A stretch of 64,000 bases of DNA from Polyangium sp. 6x1 (GTDB taxonomy: Bacteria > Myxococcota_A > Polyangia > Polyangiales > Polyangiaceae): NCBI RefSeq assembly GCF_029946515.1, contig NZ_JARZHH010000039.1, positions 42,459 to 106,458 on the forward strand. Direction: 5' to 3'. A model generated the notes under the pieces. It had not been told where the DNA came from and did not search any database. It saw only the letters and a program-made list of their open reading frames with translations. The position numbers and the translations under genes are program-made. The stretch's first letter is position 1; each line of letters opens with the position of its first letter. Below, piece after piece: positions 25,233 through 33,056 of the stretch.

Positions 25233-25787
25233 ATGCTCGATACGTACGTCCTCCCCGTCTCCCCCGACGAACCCACGACGGTGGCCGAGAGCCTCGCGCT
25301 GCTGGAGCACGAGCTCGACGAGGTGCCGGACGCGGTTTTTCCCGGTCTGTCAGGACAGCCACCGGAGGACGACCCCTGGGCGGTGATCGACATCCTGGCG
25401 GACCACATGCGCGCCGGGCGCCTCAAAGGTTTTGCCGGGTACGTCGGGGGTTTTCCCGCGGCACTCTGCCTTTTCGGCGCGCTCGCGGCGTTCGGTCCGG
25501 GCGCCGCCGCGACGCCGGGGCCCGTGCCCACGGTGGCCTGCCTGCTCGTCGCCCCCCGCTACCGGCGGCTCGGGTTCGGGCGGGTGCTGCTCGCCGAAGC
25601 CGAGAAGGCGCTGACAGCCGAAGGAGTGACGTTCGTGGACGCCTACCCGCCGAAGACGCGTCCCGGAAAGGAGACGGGGCCGCTCGGTACGTTCCTGCAG
25701 GCGGGGTTTGTCCGGCTGGGGGAAGCGGGAGATCGGTTCCTGGTGAGGAAGACGCTGGGGACGACGCGGGCGCGGAAGGTCGGGTGA
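25233..25787 (+). CDS. GNAT family N-acetyltransferase
   Basis: 184 residues. The acetyl-CoA binding motif is seen in VACLLVAPRYRRLGFGRVLLAEAEKAL (R-R-x-G-x-G), with the upstream half less conserved and including a Gly/Ala-rich loop. The C-terminal GTFLQAGFVRLGEAGDRFLVRKTL matches the last strands of the fold. Substrate unknown. It ends 3 bases from a convergent methyltransferase gene. Confidence 0.82.
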   Translation: MLDTYVLPVSPDEPTTVAESLALLEHELDEVPDAVFPGLSGQPPEDDPWAVIDILADHMRAGRLKGFAGYVGGFPAALCLFGALAAFGPGAAATPGPVPTVACLLVAPRYRRLGFGRVLLAEAEKALTAEGVTFVDAYPPKTRPGKETGPLGTFLQAGFVRLGEAGDRFLVRKTLGTTRARKVG

Positions 25788-25790
25788 GGT

Positions 25791-26666
25791 TCAGCGCCGC
25801 CGCGGCGGACGGCCCCGCTGCGGGCCCGCAGGCGGACGCGCGGGCGCCGGGGACACGGGCGCCCGGGGCGCGGGCGCCGCGGGGGACGGGTTTTTCCCGA
25901 GCAGGTTCTCCCGGACAACCTCCGCGAGGAGCACGCTCGCCGCGATGGACACGTTCAGCGACCCGACCGTCCCGGCCCCCGGAATCGCCACGAGCGCGTC
26001 GCATTGCGCCTTCGCGCGCTCGGACAGACCCTCGCGCTCGTGGCCCAGCACCAGGACCACCGGGCGCTTGAAGGTGAAGCCAAACGCGTTCGCCGCGGCG
26101 TCGCTCTCGCCGCCCACGATCGTGATGCCTCGGGCGCGAAGGCGCGCGAGCGTGTCGGGCAGGTCCGTCGTGCGGGCAAAGGCGAGCTCCTCGGCGCCGC
26201 CCTCGGCCACGCGGACGGCGTCGGGCGCGAGGCCCGGGTGCGGGGCGGGCGCGCCGAGGAGCGCCGCGTCGAGGCCGAAGAACGCCGCGCTCCGCACGAT
26301 CGCGCCGATGTTGTAGGGGTTGCGCACGCGCTCGAGCGCGATGGCCGCCCCGCGCGTCCGGACCAGCATGTCCGCGAGCTCGTTCGTCCCGAGCCACGCC
26401 CGCGGCCGCGTGTGGAGGCAGAGCCCCTCGTGGTTTTTCGTGTGCGCCATCCGCTCGAGCTCGTCGTCGCGCAGCTCGTGGCAGGGGAGCCGGCGCGCCG
26501 CGGCCGTGCGGAGGAGGGTCTCGAGGTCGCGGCGCGCCTCGCGGCCGTAGGAGACGGCGAGGATGTCGTCCGGGCGGCGTGCGAAGACGGAGAGGCCAGC
26601 GCGCAGGCCGTAGACGATCTCGGGGGGCGGGGCGCCGGGTGCTCGCGGGTCGGGCTTCTGCTTCAT
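25791..26666 (-). CDS. SpoU/TrmH family RNA 2'-O-methyltransferase
   Basis: 291 residues. An N-terminal substrate-binding domain (VYGLRAGLSVFARRPDDILAV) precedes the SPOUT knot domain with its three motifs: ALERVRNPYNIGAIVRSAAFFG (motif 1), VLVLGHEREGLSE (motif 2) and VAIPGAGTVGSLNVSIAASVLLAE (motif 3), which bind S-adenosylmethionine. The tail is Pro/Arg-rich and probably disordered. It methylates ribose in rRNA or tRNA; the target is not known. The ATG at 26666 avoids overlap with the gene upstream. Confidence 0.9.
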   Translation of the reverse strand: MKQKPDPRAPGAPPPEIVYGLRAGLSVFARRPDDILAVSYGREARRDLETLLRTAAARRLPCHELRDDELERMAHTKNHEGLCLHTRPRAWLGTNELADMLVRTRGAAIALERVRNPYNIGAIVRSAAFFGLDAALLGAPAPHPGLAPDAVRVAEGGAEELAFARTTDLPDTLARLRARGITIVGGESDAAANAFGFTFKRPVVLVLGHEREGLSERAKAQCDALVAIPGAGTVGSLNVSIAASVLLAEVVRENLLGKNPSPAAPAPRAPVSPAPARPPAGPQRGRPPRRR

Positions 26667-26689
26667 GAACGGGGTCGGGACCTTCCAGA

Positions 26690-27892
26690 TCAGTTCGGCG
26701 TGGGCTCCTGGCACCCGAGGACGATATCGAGGTCCATGACCACGCCGTTCTTCAAGCTATCGCACGCCGGGCCGTAGAAGACGACCTGGTTCTTGCCGGG
26801 ATCGTAGTCCCAGCCGTCCGTCTTCGTGTCGTCGCGCGGGACCTCGGTCGTGTTGTCGAAAAAGACGTAGATCTCGCTCGCGTTCGGCGGGACGGAGTCG
26901 AGCGTGTATGCGCAGGAGAGCGTCTTCTTGGCGATCGTCGTGAGCGCCGCGTCGAGGCTCGCCTGGTCGGAGGCGTCGTAATACTGATTCGCCCCCGCGG
27001 CCGGCACGCCGCCGGCGACCGCGAACTTGTTCATCTGCGCCGGATCGATGCCCGCCCCGAAGCCGATCACGAACGTCGGGATGCCGCGCTGCGCGAAGAG
27101 GTTCTTGATCTCCATTTCGGTCGTCGCGTCGGAGCCGCACGTCTCCTTGCCGTCCGTGATGAGCACGGCATAGCTGTCGCGCTCGGTGTCGTTGAACGCG
27201 GGCTCGGTCGTCGATTGCGTCACGGCTGTCTGGATGTTCGTGACGCAGGGCCCGTCGGGGAAATACTTGTCCGCCTTCACGAGCGCCGCCGTGAGCAGCT
27301 CTTGAATGGCCGCCTCGTTGCCGGGGCCGACGGGGATGGGGATCGCGTCCTGCTGGCAGTTCGGCGTCACGAGGTCGGGAAAGAGCGTCAGGCCGAAGCG
27401 GATCTTGCCGGTGTAATCGGTCGTCATCTTGTTGATGGCGGCGACGGCGATGTCCCACTTCGTCACGTCGCCGACGAGCGCCGTCATCGAGCACGATCGA
27501 TCGAGGACGAGCAGCATGTTCGGCGGGATGGTCTCGACCTTCGCCTCCTGCGCGCCGCATGCGCCGCCGGGCACGCACGCCTTCGTTTCGTCGTCGCACT
27601 TCATGCCCGGCGAGCAGTCGCCGTCGGCGGCGCACGTGCCGGGATCGATACACGTACCCGCGGTGCTGCACGTCTGCGGCAGGGCGCAGTCCGGATTGCA
27701 GCCGAACGTGCCCGCGCCCGCGCCGGCCGAGCCCCCGCCCCCGCCGCCCGTCCCGCCCGCGCCCGACGTGGCGGAGGCCGCGCCGCCCCCGGACGACGCG
27801 CTGGATCCAGCGTCTCCACACGCGGAGGCGATCACGAGGCCCATCACGCCCACGAGGGCAGCCCAAGTCGAGGAGGAAGATCGGTGCAGCAT
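26690..27892 (-). CDS. Lipoprotein with von Willebrand factor A domain
   Basis: 400 residues. The lipobox is at IASAC (C25), followed by a Ser/Gly/Ala-rich stalk and a Cys-rich module (CNPDCALPQTCSTAGTCI..., residues 65-112) like the short disulfide repeats of myxobacterial secreted proteins. The vWA domain starts near residue 120 and has the MIDAS residues D131-x-S133-x-S135 (DRSCS) and ITDGKETCG. Probably surface-exposed and adhesive. Ligand unknown. Confidence 0.88.
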   Translation of the reverse strand: MLHRSSSSTWAALVGVMGLVIASACGDAGSSASSGGGAASATSGAGGTGGGGGGSAGAGAGTFGCNPDCALPQTCSTAGTCIDPGTCAADGDCSPGMKCDDETKACVPGGACGAQEAKVETIPPNMLLVLDRSCSMTALVGDVTKWDIAVAAINKMTTDYTGKIRFGLTLFPDLVTPNCQQDAIPIPVGPGNEAAIQELLTAALVKADKYFPDGPCVTNIQTAVTQSTTEPAFNDTERDSYAVLITDGKETCGSDATTEMEIKNLFAQRGIPTFVIGFGAGIDPAQMNKFAVAGGVPAAGANQYYDASDQASLDAALTTIAKKTLSCAYTLDSVPPNASEIYVFFDNTTEVPRDDTKTDGWDYDPGKNQVVFYGPACDSLKNGVVMDLDIVLGCQEPTPN

Positions 27893-27952
27893 GGATCGAG
27901 ATTACCCGATCCACTGGCGCGACGATAGATGGCAGCAGCCGCGAATCCGCGC

Positions 27953-29011
27953 TCAGGGCGCGCGCAGCGTCACGCGCACGAATCGCGGGAAATAGAGCGA
28001 CGTGTCGGCGAGGAGCGTGGGGAAATCGAGGCTGTTCGAGGCATACGTGGCCACGAGATCGGCGCCTTCGAGCTCCGGGTGGCCCTTGCCGGCGTAGACG
28101 ATGGTGTCCTCGCGGTCGGATTCGGGCGGGTGGTAGAAGGCCTCGAGGTCGGAAAAGGGGCCGCGGAGATCGTCTGCCGTGCGGAGCGCGAGATCGGAGG
28201 CGCCGAAGCCCTCGGTCTGCACCTCGATCCACAGGTCGCGCGCGTGGTCATGGTGCACCGTCAGCTCGGTTTGCCCGTCCTCGAAGGCGAGGCCGAGCGG
28301 CTCGGGCTTCGTGAAATCGATGGCGCCCGACGCCGGCAGCGGAAAGCGCGTCAGGTGGATGTCGTGCCCCCCGGACTCCCGCGAGCCGAATGCGTAGAGG
28401 TGCCCGTCCTCTGCGAGCACGCTCGCCGAGCCAACAATGACGCCCTCGTCGCTCGAGGGCATTTCGAGCTCCTTCATCACCCAGGCGGGCGGGGCGTCGT
28501 CGGGGTTCTCCACGACGAAGACGTCGGAATCGAAGACCTCGAAGCCGAGGCCTCCGCTCGCGGCGCGGACGGCCATCATGAACAAATAAAGTTTGTCGCC
28601 GACCCGCTCGCCGTCGCCGGGCCAGTACCAGATGTCGTCTTTTTCGGGGAAAAAGGAGGCGGGCTCCGCCTCGGGTCCGTTCCAGAAAAACGCGATCGAG
28701 GCCTCGCTCGGGTCGTATCCATTCTGAAGGGCGATGCTGTTCCGTACGAGGCGCGATTCGCGGCGGACGCGCGCGTCGCTCGTGGCGATGAAGCTGTCGC
28801 CAAAGAGCCAAAGCACGCGGCCGCCGCCGAGGTCGACGGCGTAGGCGTCGTCGCCGCCGAGCCAGCGGGGATCGGCGTGGAACAGGGCGTCGGCCTCGGG
28901 CCAGGCGGTCGCGGTCGCCTCGACCGCAGGTGATTCGCCGCAGCCGGCGAAAAGCGCGCCGAGGAGGAAGATTGCGCTGCGATGGTTCCGCCCGCCGCCC
29001 ATACCGTACAT
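27953..29011 (-). CDS. Lipoprotein, DUF4185-like beta-propeller
   Basis: 352 residues with lipobox LLGALFAGC. The mature part has the repeated strand pattern of a five-bladed propeller (LWLFGDSFIAT, YLFMMAVRA, HLYAFGSRES, DLVATYASNSLDFPTL), as in DUF4185/glycoside-hydrolase-like proteins (families 43/62/DUF4185). Catalytic residues cannot be assigned with confidence. It is divergent from the first STAS/SEC14-like paralogue, 46 bases away. Confidence 0.72.
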   Translation of the reverse strand: MYGMGGGRNHRSAIFLLGALFAGCGESPAVEATATAWPEADALFHADPRWLGGDDAYAVDLGGGRVLWLFGDSFIATSDARVRRESRLVRNSIALQNGYDPSEASIAFFWNGPEAEPASFFPEKDDIWYWPGDGERVGDKLYLFMMAVRAASGGLGFEVFDSDVFVVENPDDAPPAWVMKELEMPSSDEGVIVGSASVLAEDGHLYAFGSRESGGHDIHLTRFPLPASGAIDFTKPEPLGLAFEDGQTELTVHHDHARDLWIEVQTEGFGASDLALRTADDLRGPFSDLEAFYHPPESDREDTIVYAGKGHPELEGADLVATYASNSLDFPTLLADTSLYFPRFVRVTLRAP

Positions 29012-29057
29012 TTACCAGCGTTGTAGGGGCCTTGCATAGGTGGTAGCGTGGCGTACC

Positions 29058-29501
29058 GTGGATCCCCTCGATCGTTCGATACAAACGTGGGACGTCGGCG
29101 CGAACTCGATCCGGCTGGAGCGGCCGGACCTCGTGCACGTCGTCTTCCGCGGGCCGAACAAGCTGCAGGACGTCCTCGCGATCCAGCGGATCCTGTTCGT
29201 CGTCGGCGACCGCTTCGGGTCCTTCGATTTGCTCCTCGGGCTCGGCGAGCTCGAAGCGCTCGGCGCGGGCGCGCGCGAGGCGTGGGCGCGCGTGGATCGG
29301 ACCTATCCTTTCCGGAATGGCTTCGCTTATGGCGCGAGCTTCGCGATCCGCACGCTCGTGCACACGACCCACCGGGCGGGTCGACTCATTTCGCCCGCAT
29401 TTTTCCGGTGGAACCTCAGCTTCTTCCCGACCGAGGCCGCCGCGCGCGCTCATATCGATGCGCAACGCATCCGGGCGGAGGGCCTCCCCTCGCCCGTGTG
29501 A
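29058..29501 (+). CDS. STAS/SEC14-like domain protein, paralogue 1
   Basis: 147 residues, GTG start (VDPLD). The pattern PDLVHVVFRGPNKLQDVLAIQRILFVVGDRFGSFDLLLGLGELEAL fits the SpoIIAA/STAS-like domain common in myxobacteria: a beta strand, then a helix, then a strand followed by a G-x-L-E turn. The gene at 29673 is a paralogue with the same VDPLD start and AYGASFAIRTLV/AFGASFAMRTLV core. The start codon was set by comparing the two. Confidence 0.7.
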   Translation: MDPLDRSIQTWDVGANSIRLERPDLVHVVFRGPNKLQDVLAIQRILFVVGDRFGSFDLLLGLGELEALGAGAREAWARVDRTYPFRNGFAYGASFAIRTLVHTTHRAGRLISPAFFRWNLSFFPTEAAARAHIDAQRIRAEGLPSPV

Positions 29502-29502
29502 G

Positions 29503-29600
29503 GTCTCCGATGTCGCGCCTTCCAATTTCGATTTTCGCATCGAGTTTGCCGCGACGGAAGCAGGAGGCGCGCGCCCGTATCACCGCGCTCGGCGGCCCGG
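29503..29600 (+). pseudogene. Decayed C-terminal fragment of a third STAS/SEC14-like copy
   Basis: Between the two paralogues, one frame (29515-29562) reads APSNFDFRIEFAATEA and the next frame over (29564 on) continues EARARITALGG. Together they match the paralogue 2 C-terminus, LAPSRFPFPVEFVATEPEARARIDELRR, with a one-base frameshift at about 29562. There is no N-terminal part, so this is a relic of a third tandem copy. Edges are approximate. Confidence 0.55.
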
Positions 29601-29672
29601 GAGGCGCTCGCGCCCGCCTGGGCGTTCGCGCGGTTGTGCGCGCGCGGTGTCGCTGGTAGCATCCGCAGCCGA

Positions 29673-30119
29673 GTGGATCCTCTTGATACCCCCACGCCGA
29701 CCTGGGAGGTGAATCGCAACGAAGTCCGGTGGGAGCCGCCGGATCTCGTCCGCGTCACCCTCCGCGGGGTCACGACGAAGGCCGACTCCCTTCGAATGAA
29801 GGCGATTTACGACGAGATCAGCGAGCGAGGCGGCCCCTTCTACGCCCTCGTCGATGGAACGCAGCTCGAATCGCTGGAGCCGACCGCGCGGACGAGCTGG
29901 ACGAAGCAGGAGGACAAGCCCTACCCCATCCGACACGCCGTCGCCTTCGGCGCGAGCTTCGCGATGCGCACGCTCGTCATGACCCTCTACCGCGCAGCCC
30001 GGATCCTCGCGCCGTCACGATTCCCATTCCCCGTGGAGTTCGTCGCCACCGAGCCGGAAGCCCGCGCCCGTATCGACGAGCTGCGCCGGGCAGCGCGAAC
30101 CAGCGTTCCGCCCAGGTGA
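29673..30119 (+). CDS. STAS/SEC14-like domain protein, paralogue 2
   Basis: 148 residues, GTG start, VDPLD beginning shared with the 29058 gene. It contains RWEPPDLVRVTLRGVTTKADSLRMKAIYDEISERGGPFYALVDGTQLESL and, like paralogue 1, an AFGASFAMRTLVMTLYRAARI helix that could touch membranes. Role unknown; STAS-like domains often take part in regulatory binding or lipid recognition. Confidence 0.7.
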   Translation: MDPLDTPTPTWEVNRNEVRWEPPDLVRVTLRGVTTKADSLRMKAIYDEISERGGPFYALVDGTQLESLEPTARTSWTKQEDKPYPIRHAVAFGASFAMRTLVMTLYRAARILAPSRFPFPVEFVATEPEARARIDELRRAARTSVPPR

Positions 30120-30186
30120 GGCCCGCCTTCGGGCGCAGGACCCCCCGGGAACTTTGTGGGTCGCTCGTCGTGTCCTCCGGAGCGGC

Positions 30187-31245
30187 ATGCAAGAAGCTCC
30201 TTCCTCTGCCGGGTCCTCCATGCAGGACTCGACCCTCGCGCTCCTCTCGCTCCGCCTCGTGACCGGGTGGCTCTTCTTCTCCGCGCTTTGGCGGCGCCTC
30301 GTGCTCGAACCGGAAAAGATGGTGCCCGATGCGGCGGGGTACGTCGGGGAGAAGTTCAACCACTTCCTGCCGCACGCGATCGGCGTGCGTGGGCTCCTCG
30401 ATTGGCTGGTGCGGCACCCCGAAGTGCTACACCCCTTCCTCGTGATCTTCACCGTGCTCGAAGGGGCGGCGGGGCTGGGGCTGATGCTCGGGCTCCTCAC
30501 GCGCGCCGCGGCCGCGGGCGTCGTGATGTTGTCGGGAGGCATCCTGCTCGGCGCTGGGTGGATCGGGTCGACGTGCCTCGACGAGTGGCAAATCGGTGTG
30601 CTGGGGATCGCGGGTGGAATTTCCGTCATGCTCGGGGGCGCCGGACGTTTTGGGCTCGATGCCGCCCTCGCCTCGCGTTTTCCACGGCTTCGTGAGAGCC
30701 GCGCCTTCGCGCTCCTCGCCTCGGGCCCGCTGCCGCTTCGCGCGGGGATCGTCCGCCGCGGCGGGATCGCCCTCGCGGGAGCGACGGTCGCGCTCACGCT
30801 CGCGACCAACCAGATTTTCTTCGGCGGCGTCTGGGGCAAGCTGCACAATCACTCGGTGCGGCCGCACGTGACGATTTCGGCCGCGGAGCTCGATCGAGCG
30901 GGCGCGCTCCGGCTGAAGCTCGCCCGCGACGGAGGGCCGGACACGTATGGCGCGTTCATCGTGGATATTGCGCTCCTCGACGAAGCTGGAACACCGGTTC
31001 ATGGCTGGGACGCGCGGGCCTTGGCTTCGCTGCCGGCGAGCGCGATCACGAACCATTATCTCGTGAAGGTTCGCCCCGGCCCCCATGGGCTCGTTCTACC
31101 GCTCGGGAGCGTCGCGGACGTCGTTTTGCCGATCCCGTCGGAGGTGCCATCGCCGGGGCCTCACCGCGTGCGGGTTTCGGACGTGAGCGGCGCCGCGTGG
31201 GAAGCTGGGCTCGAAATCGCACCGCGGCTGGCCACGAGGGAGTGA
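30187..31245 (+). CDS. DoxD-DoxA fusion (thiosulfate:quinone oxidoreductase-like membrane protein)
   Basis: 352 residues. The N-terminal half is a DoxD/DoxX-type four-helix membrane domain (RLVTGWLFFSALWRRLVLEPEKM ... GLGLMLGLLTRAAAAGVVMLSGGILLGAG). The C-terminal half has DoxA character (SAAELDRAGALRLKLARDGGPDTYGAFIVDIALLDEAGTPVHGW). In archaea DoxD and DoxA together oxidise thiosulfate to tetrathionate with quinone; bacterial fusions exist but are poorly studied. GGAG lies before the ATG. Five bases separate it from an ECF sigma factor gene, forming an operon. Confidence 0.75.
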   Translation: MQEAPSSAGSSMQDSTLALLSLRLVTGWLFFSALWRRLVLEPEKMVPDAAGYVGEKFNHFLPHAIGVRGLLDWLVRHPEVLHPFLVIFTVLEGAAGLGLMLGLLTRAAAAGVVMLSGGILLGAGWIGSTCLDEWQIGVLGIAGGISVMLGGAGRFGLDAALASRFPRLRESRAFALLASGPLPLRAGIVRRGGIALAGATVALTLATNQIFFGGVWGKLHNHSVRPHVTISAAELDRAGALRLKLARDGGPDTYGAFIVDIALLDEAGTPVHGWDARALASLPASAITNHYLVKVRPGPHGLVLPLGSVADVVLPIPSEVPSPGPHRVRVSDVSGAAWEAGLEIAPRLATRE

Positions 31246-31249
31246 GAGC

Positions 31250-31783
31250 GTGCCGGGTTTGTCCTTCGTCGAACGTCTCGTCGCCGAGCTGCCGGCGCTC
31301 TTCCGGATGGCAAGGAAGATGACCCGCTCGGAGACGGACGCCGAGGATCTCGTGCAATCGACCGTGGTGCGAGCGATGGAGAAGCGAGACGATCTGCGGA
31401 ACGAGGAGCGAATGCGCGCCTGGCTCTTTCAGGTGCAACGCACGGTGCTCTTGAATGGTGTTCGCGGGGCGGCGCGGCGCTTCGAGGTGATCCAGGGAGG
31501 CACGGGCGCAGAGCCGCCGGAGCCGAGCGAGGATCTCGAGGAGGAGATCCTGCGCCGCTCGTTCGACGACCGGGTGACGCACGCCCTCGATGCAATGCCG
31601 CCTGAATGGAAGGAAGCGCTGCTCTTGCGCGAGGTGGAGGAGCTCTCGTACGAGGAAATCGCGTCGGTGCAAGGCTCTCCCGTGGGCACGGTGCGCTCAC
31701 GCCTCGCGCGGGCGCGGGCAGCGTTGTTCGAGGGGCTCTCCGAGGCAAACCAAGAGAGTGCGGTGCATCATGGCAAGATGTGA
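31250..31783 (+). CDS. ECF sigma factor
   Basis: 177 residues, GTG start with GGGAGTGAGAG upstream. Sigma region 2 is visible as ALFRMARKMTRSETDAEDLVQSTVVRAME and region 4 as MPPEWKEALLLREVEELSYEEIASVQGSPVGTVRSRLARARAAL. It should direct RNA polymerase to its own operon and perhaps other genes. The overlapping downstream gene encodes a zinc-binding anti-sigma factor, so its activity is likely controlled from the membrane. Confidence 0.9.
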   Translation: MPGLSFVERLVAELPALFRMARKMTRSETDAEDLVQSTVVRAMEKRDDLRNEERMRAWLFQVQRTVLLNGVRGAARRFEVIQGGTGAEPPEPSEDLEEEILRRSFDDRVTHALDAMPPEWKEALLLREVEELSYEEIASVQGSPVGTVRSRLARARAALFEGLSEANQESAVHHGKM

Positions 31784-32501
31784 CGAATTCGACAATGTCT
31801 CGGCATGGCACGACGGGGAGGTGAACCCCGTGGAGGCAACGCGAATCGAGGCGCACCTGGCGTCGTGTGCCTTTTGCCGCGGGGCGGCTGATTTCCTCGC
31901 GCAGACGCGGCAATCGTTGCGACGCTCGGCCCGAGCCGACGTGCCCGCGCGCGCCGTGCAAACAGCGAAATCGCTCCACGAGCCCGCGCGTCCTCGGCGT
32001 CGGCTCGCGCTCGCCACGTTGCTCGCGGCCGCGTCGCTCGGCGTGGGGGCGGCGCTCTTGCTTTCGCGCGGCGGCATCGCGCAGGCGATGGCAGACGAGC
32101 TCGTGAGCCACCACCTGCGGGGATTCGCGAGAGAAAAACCGTGCGAGCTCGATTCGTCCGATCCCGCGGTCATCGCTCGGTGGCTTTCGCAGAGGCTCGG
32201 GTATGCGGTGACGGTGCCCTCCATGCCCGGGGCGAAATTGCTCGGGGCGCGCCTTTGCCAGCTCGAGGGCGATCGGACGGCAGCGCTCATGTACATGCAG
32301 GACGACAAACCGGTCACCGTCTTCGTGCCGAGGCCGGGATCGAGCGCCGCGGTGGCGGCCGAATCGCTCTCGCGAGGCGAGGTTCGCTGCGCGCGTGCGC
32401 CGCTCGGGAATCGAATTTGCGCGAAGACCGCGCAGCAACCCATGCTGGCTGTCGCCGAGACGAGCGAAACCACGCTCGCCGCGGCGCTCGAAGCGCCGTG
32501 A
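31770..32501 (+). CDS. Anti-sigma factor with zinc-binding (ZAS) domain
   Basis: 243 residues. The N-terminal ZAS motif is H29-x3-C33-x2-C36 (EAHLASCAFCRGA), the zinc site that binds ECF sigma factors and in some members responds to thiol oxidation. One transmembrane helix follows (LALATLLAAASLGVGAALLL, residues ~79-98), then a periplasmic domain with four or more cysteines (EKPCELD, GARLCQLE, EVRCARAPLGNRICAK). The ATG overlaps the sigma gene by 14 bases. The periplasmic cysteines and the thioredoxin next door suggest redox sensing (inference). Confidence 0.87.
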   Translation: MARCDEFDNVSAWHDGEVNPVEATRIEAHLASCAFCRGAADFLAQTRQSLRRSARADVPARAVQTAKSLHEPARPRRRLALATLLAAASLGVGAALLLSRGGIAQAMADELVSHHLRGFAREKPCELDSSDPAVIARWLSQRLGYAVTVPSMPGAKLLGARLCQLEGDRTAALMYMQDDKPVTVFVPRPGSSAAVAAESLSRGEVRCARAPLGNRICAKTAQQPMLAVAETSETTLAAALEAP

Positions 32502-32534
32502 ACGCCGCTTGTTTCTTGAAGGAAAGGTGAGGAG

Positions 32535-33047
32535 ATGTTTCCGAGGTCATCGAACCGGGGTCGAGTCGCGGCGGCTGCAATCACATCGCTCGCCGCGTTG
32601 ACGGTCGCGCTTGGAGTTTTCCTGCATCGGTCGGATGCGAATCGAGAGGCGGCTCCGGCTGCCCCTTGCGCAACGGGCTCCGCGACGGCATGCGCCATGC
32701 CGATCGGCGCTGGCCGGCATGGCAGCGGTGGCCTCCCGACCGGCGGACAGCCGAGGCTCCTTGAATTCACGAGCGGTTCTTGCGCTGCTTGCGCGCGGAT
32801 GGCGCCCATCGTGAACCAGGTCGAGCAGCGGTGCCTCGCCGAGGCAGACGGATCGCTCGTGCACGTGAACATCGACGAGCCCGAGGGCGAGGCGCTCGCG
32901 GAGCGTTACGAAGTCCGAGCATTACCGACATTCGTCGGGATTGACGCGCAGGGCGCGGAGGTCTTGCGGATGGTCGGGGTCCAGACGCGGGAGAAGCTCG
33001 CTTCGGCGCTCGGCGAGGTCCGCGGACGCGCGTGTCCGCCGATCTGA
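32535..33047 (+). CDS. Membrane-anchored thioredoxin-like protein
   Basis: 170 residues. A signal anchor (AAAAITSLAALTVALGVFLHR) is followed by a Gly/Ala linker and a thioredoxin fold. The active-site motif is C83-A-A-C86 (SGSCAACARM), and the cis-proline loop is EVRALPTFVGID. It should act on disulfides outside the cytoplasm. It is the fourth gene of the DoxDA-sigma-anti-sigma unit, 33 bases after the anti-sigma gene, and ends 9 bases before a convergent regulator gene. Confidence 0.87.
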   Translation: MFPRSSNRGRVAAAAITSLAALTVALGVFLHRSDANREAAPAAPCATGSATACAMPIGAGRHGSGGLPTGGQPRLLEFTSGSCAACARMAPIVNQVEQRCLAEADGSLVHVNIDEPEGEALAERYEVRALPTFVGIDAQGAEVLRMVGVQTREKLASALGEVRGRACPPI

Positions 33048-33056
33048 TGGCCCGTG

